Below are positions 51,890-59,699 of a stretch of 64,000 nucleotides of DNA, one piece after another. The stretch's first letter is position 1, and each line of letters starts with the position of its first letter. The DNA comes from Flavobacterium chryseum (GTDB lineage Bacteria > Bacteroidota > Bacteroidia > Flavobacteriales > Flavobacteriaceae), in contig NZ_SNWW01000006.1 in the NCBI RefSeq assembly GCF_004362015.1, positions 248,001-312,000 of the forward strand. Direction: 5' to 3'. The position numbers and the translations under genes are program-made. The notes beneath the pieces are model-generated. The model made no database searches, was not told where the DNA came from, and saw nothing but the letters and a program-made list of their open reading frames with translations.

Positions 51890-51992
51890 GTGCAAAGCGA
51901 CAAAGGTGTTCAGCCTTTGAGCCTCTGAACCTTTGAACCTGATAAACTTTGAGCCTTTGAGCCTTTGAACCTTTGAACCTTTGAACCTTTTT
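51890..51992. repeat. Direct-repeat block GCCTTTGAACCTTTGA
   Basis: The block holds about eight degenerate copies of CCTTTGA(A/G)CC between GH88 and the GH2 gene. It ends right before the start codon and contains an in-frame TTG (51981) that should not be taken as the gene start. Confidence 0.8.
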
Positions 51993-54407
51993 ATGAAAAA
52001 CATATTATACTGTAAACCAATTTCTAAATTTGCACTCCTAGTTTTTTTTCAGCTTTGTCTTAGCAGCAGTTTTGCTCAGACAAAGATGAATATCAATGAA
52101 AACTGGCTGTATTTAGAAAATAATACATCGAATCTAAATGATGCTCAAAAAGCCTCAAACTGGATTTCCTTAAATTTACCGCACACCTGGAACGCCGAAG
52201 ATGCAACCGATTTAAATCCGGGTTACAGGCGCGATGCAAGCTGGTATCAAAAAAAACTGAATATTCCCAAAATAGATAAAAACCGTCATTATTCTTTATA
52301 TTTTGAAGGATCGAATGTAACCACAAAAGTATACGTAAACGGTAAAGAAGCCGGCGGACATATTGGCGGTTATATTGGCTTTACGATCGATGTAACGAAT
52401 TTTATAAAAGAAGGAAACAACGACATTTTTGTGCGCGTTGATAATAGCTATGACATCGAAATAATTCCGTCGCAAAAAAGTGATTTCTTTATTTATGGCG
52501 GAATTACAAGAGATGTCTGGTTAGTCTCTCAATACAAAAATCATATTGATAATCTGAAAATTACAACGCCTGAAGTTTCGGCAAAAAATGCTTCGGTACA
52601 AATTATTTCGTCGATAGTAAATCCTGAAAATTCTAAGGATTTATCGTTAACGGTGATGCTTAAAAATCCGAAAGGAAAAAAAGTAGCGAGCAAAACGATT
52701 TCAGTTTCAGATAAAACTTCAACTATAACTTTCGAAAATATCAAAAATCCTGAACTTTGGGATACTGATAATCCGAATTTATATTCGGTTTCTGCTATTT
52801 TATCAGAGAAAAATCAAATCAAAGACAGTGTTTCTGAAAAAATAGGTTTTAGATGGTTTGAGTTTAAAGATCACGGTCCGTTTTACCTTAACGGAAAAAG
52901 ATTGCTTATTCGCGGTACACATCGCCATGAAGAACAAGCCGGAGTTGGTGCCGCCATGAGCAATGCACAACATCGCGCCGATATGGAATCGATTAAAAAA
53001 ATGGGTGCGAATTTTGTTCGTCTCGCGCATTATCCGCAAGATCCTGAAGTTTATAAAGCTTGTGACGAACTTGGTTTATTGGTTTGGGATGAGTTGCCGT
53101 GGTGCCGAGGTGGAATTGGTGATGAACTTTGGCAAACGAATACTAAAAATATGCTGGCGGAAATTATCAATCAAAATTACAATCATCCGAGTATTATTAT
53201 TTGGTCTTTAGGAAATGAAATGAACTGGTTACCCGATTTTCCTAATGGCGATAATACCGAAAGAACAAATGTATTTTTAACTGAATTAAACAACATCGCC
53301 CACAAACTTGATCCAACCCGAAAAACAGCGATTAGAAAATATTATGAAGGCTCGCAAATTGTTGATGTCTTCTCTCCTTCTATCTGGTCTGGCTGGTATT
53401 CAGGAAGTTATAAAAGCTATCAAAAAGCCATTGACGTTTACAAAAAAGAGTACAAACATTTTATTCATGCCGAATATGGCGGCGATAGTCATGTGGGGCG
53501 TCATAGCGAAAATCCGGTTACAGGCGAAGGCGTTATAAAAGCCGAAGGCTGGGAAGAAGCAATTGTGCAAACTAAAGTTGCAAATGTGGCTCAAATTGGC
53601 GACTGGAGCGAAAACTACATCGTCGATTTATTCGATTGGCATTTGCATATATCTGAGAACGATCCAACATTTGTAGGCAATGTTCAATGGGCGTTTAAGG
53701 ATTTTGCAACGCCATTGCGCCCCGAAGATGATATTCCGTACATGAACCAAAAAGGACTTGTGGACAGAAACGGAAATCCGAAAGATGCTTATTATGTTTT
53801 TAAAAGTTATTGGGGCAAAGAGCCTTTTGCCTACATCGAATCGCATACCTGGACAGAACGCCAAGGTCCTGAAAATACGCCAAGAACCATCAATGTTTTT
53901 AGCAATTGCGAGAAAGTTACGTTGTATCATGAAGGGAAATCGCTTGGAGAAAAACAAAAAAATCTTTCTCTATATCCCGCAAATGGCTTAACTTGGGATG
54001 TTAATTTTACAAAAGGAGAAAATAAACTGGTTGCGATTGGACAAACGAAAAACGGAAAAACAGTTTCAGATACATTAAAAGTAAACTATCGTTTCAACAA
54101 AAATGATACGGCAACTTCGTTACAATTATCTGCAGAAAAACTAAAAAACGGTCATTATCTGGTAACGGCAATTGCTATTGATAACAATAATTTGCGTTGC
54201 CTCGATTATGAAGAAAGTGTTTATTTTCAATGTCTGAAAGGTGGTAAAACCATGAAAAGTCAGGGAACGCCAACAGGAAGCGAATCAATAAAAATGGCAA
54301 ACGGAAAAGCTTCGATTGAAGTTATTCCGGATGGTTCGAATGCACCAATTGAAATGACGGCTTTAAACCAGAGTTTTAAGGGGGAATATTTGAAGATTGC
54401 TAATTAA
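51993..54407 (+). CDS. GH2 glycoside hydrolase, beta-galactosidase/beta-glucuronidase type
   Basis: The protein has 804 residues from ATG 51993. The upstream TTG lies in a repeat and is rejected. A signal peptide (to SSSFAQ) precedes a sugar-binding jelly roll (IGGYIGFTIDVTNFIKEGNNDIFV), an immunoglobulin-like domain and a TIM barrel. The acid/base Glu is in IIWSLGNEMNW (E409) and the nucleophile in FIHAEYGGD (E494). Two further C-terminal beta domains follow. It hydrolyses a terminal beta-linked hexose or hexuronate. With GH88 and uxuA nearby, beta-glucuronidase is as likely as beta-galactosidase. Confidence 0.92.
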   Translation: MKNILYCKPISKFALLVFFQLCLSSSFAQTKMNINENWLYLENNTSNLNDAQKASNWISLNLPHTWNAEDATDLNPGYRRDASWYQKKLNIPKIDKNRHYSLYFEGSNVTTKVYVNGKEAGGHIGGYIGFTIDVTNFIKEGNNDIFVRVDNSYDIEIIPSQKSDFFIYGGITRDVWLVSQYKNHIDNLKITTPEVSAKNASVQIISSIVNPENSKDLSLTVMLKNPKGKKVASKTISVSDKTSTITFENIKNPELWDTDNPNLYSVSAILSEKNQIKDSVSEKIGFRWFEFKDHGPFYLNGKRLLIRGTHRHEEQAGVGAAMSNAQHRADMESIKKMGANFVRLAHYPQDPEVYKACDELGLLVWDELPWCRGGIGDELWQTNTKNMLAEIINQNYNHPSIIIWSLGNEMNWLPDFPNGDNTERTNVFLTELNNIAHKLDPTRKTAIRKYYEGSQIVDVFSPSIWSGWYSGSYKSYQKAIDVYKKEYKHFIHAEYGGDSHVGRHSENPVTGEGVIKAEGWEEAIVQTKVANVAQIGDWSENYIVDLFDWHLHISENDPTFVGNVQWAFKDFATPLRPEDDIPYMNQKGLVDRNGNPKDAYYVFKSYWGKEPFAYIESHTWTERQGPENTPRTINVFSNCEKVTLYHEGKSLGEKQKNLSLYPANGLTWDVNFTKGENKLVAIGQTKNGKTVSDTLKVNYRFNKNDTATSLQLSAEKLKNGHYLVTAIAIDNNNLRCLDYEESVYFQCLKGGKTMKSQGTPTGSESIKMANGKASIEVIPDGSNAPIEMTALNQSFKGEYLKIAN

Positions 54408-54416
54408 TATTTTTGG

Positions 54417-54638
54417 TTCACGCAGATTTTAAAAAGATTTAAGCAGATTTTTATTCTCATTTTGTGTCATTTCGACGGAGGAAAAATCACATCCAGAGAG
54501 CAACGAACGTAACTCCACAATAAATGTCATTGCGAGGAACGAAGCAACCACATTATGATAAGTATGCGTGATTCAGCACATGTGATTTCTCCTTCGTCGA
54601 AATGACACATACTAGACTTCAAATAAAATCTGCGTGAA
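54417..54638. repeat. Three-level nested inverted repeat
   Basis: The outer CACGCAGATTTTA-family arms are 54417-54431 and 54624-54638. The middle GTCATTTCGACGGAGG-family arms are 54463-54492 and 54580-54609. The innermost GTCATTGCGAGGAACGAAGC element is near 54526-54548. It occupies the gap between the two GH2 genes; no ORF was seen in it. Confidence 0.8.
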
Positions 54639-54676
54639 AAAATTACAACGCATTAAAATAAACAAACATTTAAAAA

Positions 54677-56488
54677 ATGAAAAAAATAATAACATTTTTG
54701 CTCGTAACATTTTCATTTCTTGTACAGGCGCAAAACCTAATTTCAAACATTCCAAACCGAAATACAACATCCTTAAACGGTGTTTGGAATTATATTGTTG
54801 ATCCTTATGAAACGGGTTATTACAGCTTCCACCACGATGAATACGACAAACAGGCAAAACCTTCAAATGCTGCTTATTTCAATAATTATCACGCTGTAAA
54901 CAAACAGGAATTAGTAGAATATGATTTTGATAAATCGCCAAAAATTAATATTCCGGGCGATTTTACTTCTCAAATTCCGGAGCTTAAGTATTACGAAGGA
55001 AATATTTGGTTCAAGAAATCTTTCGACTATAATTTAGCAGCCAAAAAACGTCTTTTTCTTTATTTGGGCGCGATCAATTACAAAGCTGATGTTTATTTAA
55101 ACGGGAAAAAACTCGGAACTCATGTTGGTGGTTTTACACCATTCAATTATGAAGTTACATCGATTGTAAAACCAAAAGACAACTATTTAGTTATTAAAGT
55201 TGACAACACCAGACATAAAGAAGATGTTCCGACAATTAATATGGATTGGTGGAATTACGGCGGAATCACGCGCGATGTAACTTTAATTGAAGAAGAAGCT
55301 TCGTTTATAGAAGATTATAATATTCAGCTTAAAAAGAATAATGCAGCTTTAATTTCAGGTTTTGTTAAAATCAATAATCCTGATGCAACTCAAAATCAGG
55401 TTTCAATTTCGATTCCGGAATTAAAAATAAATTTAAAAGGAAAAATAGGCGCTGACGGAATTTTAAACTTTGAAATTCCCGCCAAAAAAATCTCATATTG
55501 GTCTCCGGAAAATCCGAAATTATATGATGTTACAATCGATTATAACGGACAAAAATTAAAAGATAATATTGGTTTCAGAACAATTGAAACGAAGGAAGAC
55601 AAAATTTTATTAAACGGAAAACCAATCTTTTTAAGAGGAATTTCGATTCACGAAGAAAACGCAAAAGGCGGACGCGCAAATTCTGAAGAAGATGCCTTAC
55701 GATTGTTAAACTGGGCAAAAGAACTAGGTTGTAATTATGTTCGTCTGGCTCATTATCCGCATAATGAAAACATTATCAGAACGGCTGATAAAATGGGATT
55801 AATGGTTTGGGAAGAAATTCCGGTGTATTGGACGGTTGAATTTACCAATAAAAGTACGTATCAAAATGCCGAAGACCAATTAACGGCTGCTGTTACCCGA
55901 GATAAAAACAGAGCTTGTATTATTATCTGGTCGATGGCGAATGAAACGCCAATTTCTGATGCAAGAAATAGTTTTATTAAAAGTTTAGTCGATCATACAA
56001 AATCTTTGGATAATACACGATTAATAAGTGCTGCATTGTTAACACAAAGCGGTGCTGACGGATTTGGGACTATCAATGATGCCATTGGAGAATATCTGGA
56101 CATTATTTCTTTCAATCAATATTTAGGATGGTATGGCGGTAAACTTGAAGATGCTGAAAAAATCTTCTGGAAAACCAAATACAACAAACCTGTTATCGTT
56201 TCTGAATTTGGAGGCGATGCCAAACAAGGTTTTCATGGAGAAAAAAACGAGCGCTGGACAGAAGAATTTCAGGAATACTTGTACATCCAAAATTTAAAAA
56301 TGATCGAAAAAATACCTCATCTTAGTGGTTTAAGTCCGTGGATTTTGGTTGATTTCAGATCTCCAAGACGGCTTTTACCGGGAATTCAGGACGAATATAA
56401 CCGTAAAGGGCTTATCTCAAATGACGGTGCTAAAAAGAAAGCTTTTTATATCATGCAAAGTTGGTATGAAAAAAAGAAAAAAGAATAA
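54677..56488 (+). CDS. GH2 glycoside hydrolase, probable beta-glucuronidase
   Basis: The protein has 603 residues, the short three-domain form usual for beta-glucuronidases. The signal peptide ends LVQAQ. The sugar-binding domain includes YYEGNIWFKKSF and YLNGKKLGTHVGGFTPF. The barrel has NYVRLAHYPH, acid/base E423 in IIWSMANETP and nucleophile E510 in VIVSEFGGD. It should release beta-linked glucuronate, or a close relative, in the periplasm, feeding uxuA-type catabolism. A 2-codon KKE-rich tail ends the protein. Substrate is inferred from size and context. Confidence 0.92.
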   Translation: MKKIITFLLVTFSFLVQAQNLISNIPNRNTTSLNGVWNYIVDPYETGYYSFHHDEYDKQAKPSNAAYFNNYHAVNKQELVEYDFDKSPKINIPGDFTSQIPELKYYEGNIWFKKSFDYNLAAKKRLFLYLGAINYKADVYLNGKKLGTHVGGFTPFNYEVTSIVKPKDNYLVIKVDNTRHKEDVPTINMDWWNYGGITRDVTLIEEEASFIEDYNIQLKKNNAALISGFVKINNPDATQNQVSISIPELKINLKGKIGADGILNFEIPAKKISYWSPENPKLYDVTIDYNGQKLKDNIGFRTIETKEDKILLNGKPIFLRGISIHEENAKGGRANSEEDALRLLNWAKELGCNYVRLAHYPHNENIIRTADKMGLMVWEEIPVYWTVEFTNKSTYQNAEDQLTAAVTRDKNRACIIIWSMANETPISDARNSFIKSLVDHTKSLDNTRLISAALLTQSGADGFGTINDAIGEYLDIISFNQYLGWYGGKLEDAEKIFWKTKYNKPVIVSEFGGDAKQGFHGEKNERWTEEFQEYLYIQNLKMIEKIPHLSGLSPWILVDFRSPRRLLPGIQDEYNRKGLISNDGAKKKAFYIMQSWYEKKKKE

Positions 56489-56550
56489 AAATTGTATGAT
56501 TTCTCTTTGTTATTCTCTTACTTTGTAGTAATCTAAAATAAATTAATCTT

Positions 56551-57111
56551 ATGAAAAAATTTAGTTTACTGGCAGTTGTTTTATTTGCTGCCTTTTCAGT
56601 TCAAGCACAGGAAGTAAAATTTGCGCCTCTTGATGCCAGTCCGGTTGATATTGCCTATTTCCCAAATAAAGCTGTTAAATTCAAAAAAACAGATACGCCA
56701 TCGCCATCTATTAAGGTTATTTACTCCAGACCTTCTGCAAAAGGACGTGTTATTTTTGGAGATTTAATTAAGTACGGTGAGGTTTGGAGAGTTGGTGCAA
56801 ATGAAAATACAGAAATCAAATTCTATAAACCAGCTACTATAAATGGTGTTGCGGTTCCTGCAGGAACTTACAGTTTATTTGCTATTCCGGAAAAAGACAA
56901 ATGGACCATCATTATCAATAAAGAACTTGATTTATGGGGAGGTTATGCTTATGACGAAAGCAAAGATTTGGTAAAAATTACCGTTCCCGTTAAAGTCCTG
57001 GCAACTCCGGTTGAAGCTTTATCGATTGCTTTTACTTCAAAAGATAATGTAGCTAATTTAGTTATTGGTTGGGATAAAACATCTGTTGAAGTTCCGATTA
57101 CTATTAAATAA
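56551..57111 (+). CDS. Periplasmic DUF2911 protein
   Basis: The protein has 186 residues. A signal peptide (to FSVQAQ) is followed by the DUF2911 pattern: SPSIKVIYSRPSAKGRVIFG, YGEVWRVGANENTEI, PAGTYSLFAIP and W-T-I-I-I-N. The fold is a small beta-sandwich common in Bacteroidota; its function is unknown. It is separate from the polysaccharide locus (62 nt gap) and has its own terminator. Confidence 0.85.
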   Translation: MKKFSLLAVVLFAAFSVQAQEVKFAPLDASPVDIAYFPNKAVKFKKTDTPSPSIKVIYSRPSAKGRVIFGDLIKYGEVWRVGANENTEIKFYKPATINGVAVPAGTYSLFAIPEKDKWTIIINKELDLWGGYAYDESKDLVKITVPVKVLATPVEALSIAFTSKDNVANLVIGWDKTSVEVPITIK

Positions 57112-57125
57112 TATTTATTTATAAA

Positions 57126-57160
57126 AGAAAAAAAGGATGAGCCAATACTCATCCTTTTTT
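57126..57160. terminator. Terminator between DUF2911 and the lipoprotein gene
   Basis: GGATGAG (57135-57141) and CTCATCC (57148-57154) form the core, with long A and T runs extending the stem. It can serve both convergent genes. Confidence 0.88.
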
Positions 57161-57182
57161 CTTTTTAAGAATTGAGTTAAAA

Positions 57183-57776
57183 TTATTGTAGTTCAACCAT
57201 TTTACCATTTCCGGTAATACGATATGATTTCCATGTAGTATTCTTATTAGAAATATCTTTTCTTTTAAGGTTAACAACATCATCTTTTCTTACATCTAAT
57301 TGACTTAGTAATTCTTTATTTTTTAAATCAATTTCTAAAGTTGAAATTATTTTATTGTCTCTAATCACGATTACACTGTAAATTTCAGTATTAGAGTTTT
57401 TGCCAGATGCAATTTTAGAGCTGTTTTTGTTTACCTTTTGTAAGTACAGGTAATTATTAGCATTTGAATTTCTTCCTGATCCAAGAGGAAGTGTATCTCC
57501 AGTCATAAAAGAATATTTGAAGTAATTATTACTTTTTAAAGCAGGAGCTTGATGTATATTTATACCATAATTTTTGTTGGAAATTTCAGTCAGAAAAGAA
57601 TGTCTTAAATATATTTCAGAATCCATATTACTTGTCAATTTTTCCTGAATCGCTTCTGTTTTTCTATATAGATCTGGTTCTAAAAGAGCTGCTGTTTCTT
57701 TTTCGATTCCGGTATTATTTTGACAACTAATTGTTATGAAAAACAAAACAAATATAGAGTTAGAAGCATTTTTCAT
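57183..57776 (-). CDS. Putative lipoprotein of unknown function
   Basis: The protein has 197 residues from the ATG at 57776 (MKNASNSIF), chosen over one at 57809 because it gives a proper lipoprotein signal (FVLFFITISC). The mature protein is polar, with charged helices (LYRKTEAIQEKL) and a beta-rich end (TEIYSVIVIRDNKIISTLEI). I do not recognise a family. It stands alone between a terminator and a 404-base gap. Confidence 0.65.
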   Translation of the reverse strand: MKNASNSIFVLFFITISCQNNTGIEKETAALLEPDLYRKTEAIQEKLTSNMDSEIYLRHSFLTEISNKNYGINIHQAPALKSNNYFKYSFMTGDTLPLGSGRNSNANNYLYLQKVNKNSSKIASGKNSNTEIYSVIVIRDNKIISTLEIDLKNKELLSQLDVRKDDVVNLKRKDISNKNTTWKSYRITGNGKMVELQ

Positions 57777-57976
57777 ATTTATAAAGTAATTTAAAAACTT
57801 ATTAATCAATTATCAAAGTAGATTTCTCAGTTCAAAAATAGTAATATTTTTATAATATTTTTCTTTCAAATATAATTTAACTATAAAAAATAATAAAAAT
57901 AATTTAAGATGGTTTTTCTAGTAATCTAAAGAGCTGATGCTGTTATTATTACAAGAAAATAATTATTTTACAGTTC

Positions 57977-58026
57977 AAATAAAAATGAGACATTAATTTT
58001 AATAAATTAGTGTCTCATTTTTATTT
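57977..58026. terminator. Orphan terminator-like hairpin
   Basis: AAATAAAAATGAGACATTAA (from 57977, 23 nt) pairs with 58004-58026 with one mismatch, flanked by A/T runs. It sits in a divergent gap (57777-58180) where no coding gene needs a terminator. The rest of the gap is AT-rich and otherwise empty to my reading. Confidence 0.6.
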
Positions 58027-58180
58027 ATAAACTTATCTGAGTCAATTGGATAATTTCAATTTTAGATTTTTGAAATCATAGAAAATGACTTGTGAATTTT
58101 GCATTTATATAAAAACCTTGCGCACTTTGCATTAAAATAATTAAATGAGCTAACCTGTAAACCACATTCAATTCAAAACT

Positions 58181-59581
58181 ATGAAAAAGGAATATTTACT
58201 ACTATTATTTTTATTGTCTGCTTATTTTGGACATACCCAACAAAAAAATAAGATTACTTATGAACAGCTAAAAGAGTATGAAGGCAGTTACGAATACACC
58301 AATAAAACCACACTTAAAATAGCTGCTTCTCCAAAAGATACGCTGTTATATGCCATAATAAATGAGAGTAAATATCCTTTAAAACCTACTGAAAAGGATG
58401 TTTTTCAAAATATGTCAAAAGAAAATGTGACATTTTTGAGAAATAATACGGGAGCAATTACGGGCTATTCTTCAGAAGGAAATACTTTTAATTTACTAAA
58501 TAAAAAGGTCGTTTTTCCTAAGGAAATGTGGTATCCAAGGCTTAATGTTACGAAAGATTTTAAGTATGTTTATGTTCCTCCCAAAAAAGATCCGCTTGAT
58601 GGTTTAGCAACGGGCACGCTAGACAATTCCGGATTAGATAAAGCACTATTGAATGAGATGATGCAGAAAATTGTAAATGGCTCTTATCCAAACGTTCACA
58701 GTGTTTTAATCATTAAAGATGGCAAGCTAGTATTCGAAGAGTATTTTTATGAATACAACAAAACCAAATTACACGAACTTCGCTCTGCAACAAAAAGCTT
58801 TGTTTCTGCCCTTGCGGGAATCGCTATTGATAAAGGCTTGATTAAAAGTAAGGATGAAACTGTTCTTTCTTATTTTAAGGATTATACTTTTAAACATCTT
58901 TCTGATGATAAAAGAGAAATCACAATTGAAGATTTATTATCTAATGAAAGTGGATTGGATTGTGATGTAAGCAATCCGAAAACAGAAGGAAATGAAACGG
59001 CTATGAATAATTCTGCCGACTGGATTCAATATACGCTCGATTTACCAATGATTGCAATTCCGGGCGGAAACGGAATGTATTGCTCCGGAAATCCAATTGT
59101 AATGGGTAAAATTATTGAAAGAGCAACAAAAATGACTCTGCCCGATTTTGCAAAACAAACTCTTTTTAAAGATCTTGGAATAACTAATTTTAAATGGAAT
59201 TTTAAACCCGATGCTTCAAGCGCTGAAACTTTTTGTCAACTTTATTTAAATTCCAGAGACATGGCAAAATTAGGTTTGCTTTATCTAAATAAAGGTACTT
59301 GGAACGGAAAACAGGTTATTTCTAAAAATTGGGTACAAGAATCTTTTACCAAACATTCTGTTGTACAAGGCGTTAATTATGGGTATTTATGGTGGTTAAA
59401 ATATCTTGAAGTCAACGGCGTTCGTTTTGAAGGGAAAGTCGCCCAGGGAAACGGAGGCCAGAAAATTTATGTTTGGGAAGATCAAAATATGATAACTGTT
59501 ATTACCGGTGGAAATTATAACTCACAATCATCAAGCGACGAATTGATTCAGAAATATATTTTACCGGCATTTAAAAATTAA
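58181..59581 (+). CDS. Serine hydrolase, class C beta-lactamase family
   Basis: The protein has 466 residues. A signal peptide (to YFGHTQ) and an N-terminal beta-rich domain of about 130 residues precede the hydrolase domain. That domain has SATK (nucleophile S202, base K205), GMYCSGNPIVMG in place of the usual YxN motif, and GNGGQKIYV toward the end. Such exported enzymes are esterases, peptidases or beta-lactamase-like proteins; drug resistance should not be assumed. Monocistronic. Confidence 0.88.
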   Translation: MKKEYLLLLFLLSAYFGHTQQKNKITYEQLKEYEGSYEYTNKTTLKIAASPKDTLLYAIINESKYPLKPTEKDVFQNMSKENVTFLRNNTGAITGYSSEGNTFNLLNKKVVFPKEMWYPRLNVTKDFKYVYVPPKKDPLDGLATGTLDNSGLDKALLNEMMQKIVNGSYPNVHSVLIIKDGKLVFEEYFYEYNKTKLHELRSATKSFVSALAGIAIDKGLIKSKDETVLSYFKDYTFKHLSDDKREITIEDLLSNESGLDCDVSNPKTEGNETAMNNSADWIQYTLDLPMIAIPGGNGMYCSGNPIVMGKIIERATKMTLPDFAKQTLFKDLGITNFKWNFKPDASSAETFCQLYLNSRDMAKLGLLYLNKGTWNGKQVISKNWVQESFTKHSVVQGVNYGYLWWLKYLEVNGVRFEGKVAQGNGGQKIYVWEDQNMITVITGGNYNSQSSSDELIQKYILPAFKN

Positions 59582-59698
59582 TTGTTAATGGTTAATGGTT
59601 GATTGTTAATGGTTGATGGCTAGGTGAGAATTATAATTTATAATTTATAATTTATAATTTATAATTTATAATTTATAATTAACAATTAACAATTAATT
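59582..59698. repeat. AT-rich tandem repeat (TATAATT)n flanked by inverted repeats
   Basis: About seven copies of TATAATT run from 59632 to 59680. They are flanked by ATTGTTAATGGTTAATGG on the left and TTAACAATTAACAATTAA on the right. It lies between convergent genes. Copy number is likely to vary. Confidence 0.85.
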
Positions 59699-59699
59699 T

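Noticed and set aside
51981-51992. TTG start for the first GH2 gene
   Set aside because: The TTG is part of the TTTGAACC direct repeat; ATG 51993 fits the signal peptide.
58181-59581. Antibiotic-resistance beta-lactamase
   Set aside because: SxxK is present, but the YxN and KTG motifs differ from true class C enzymes and there is an extra N-terminal domain; general serine hydrolase is safer.
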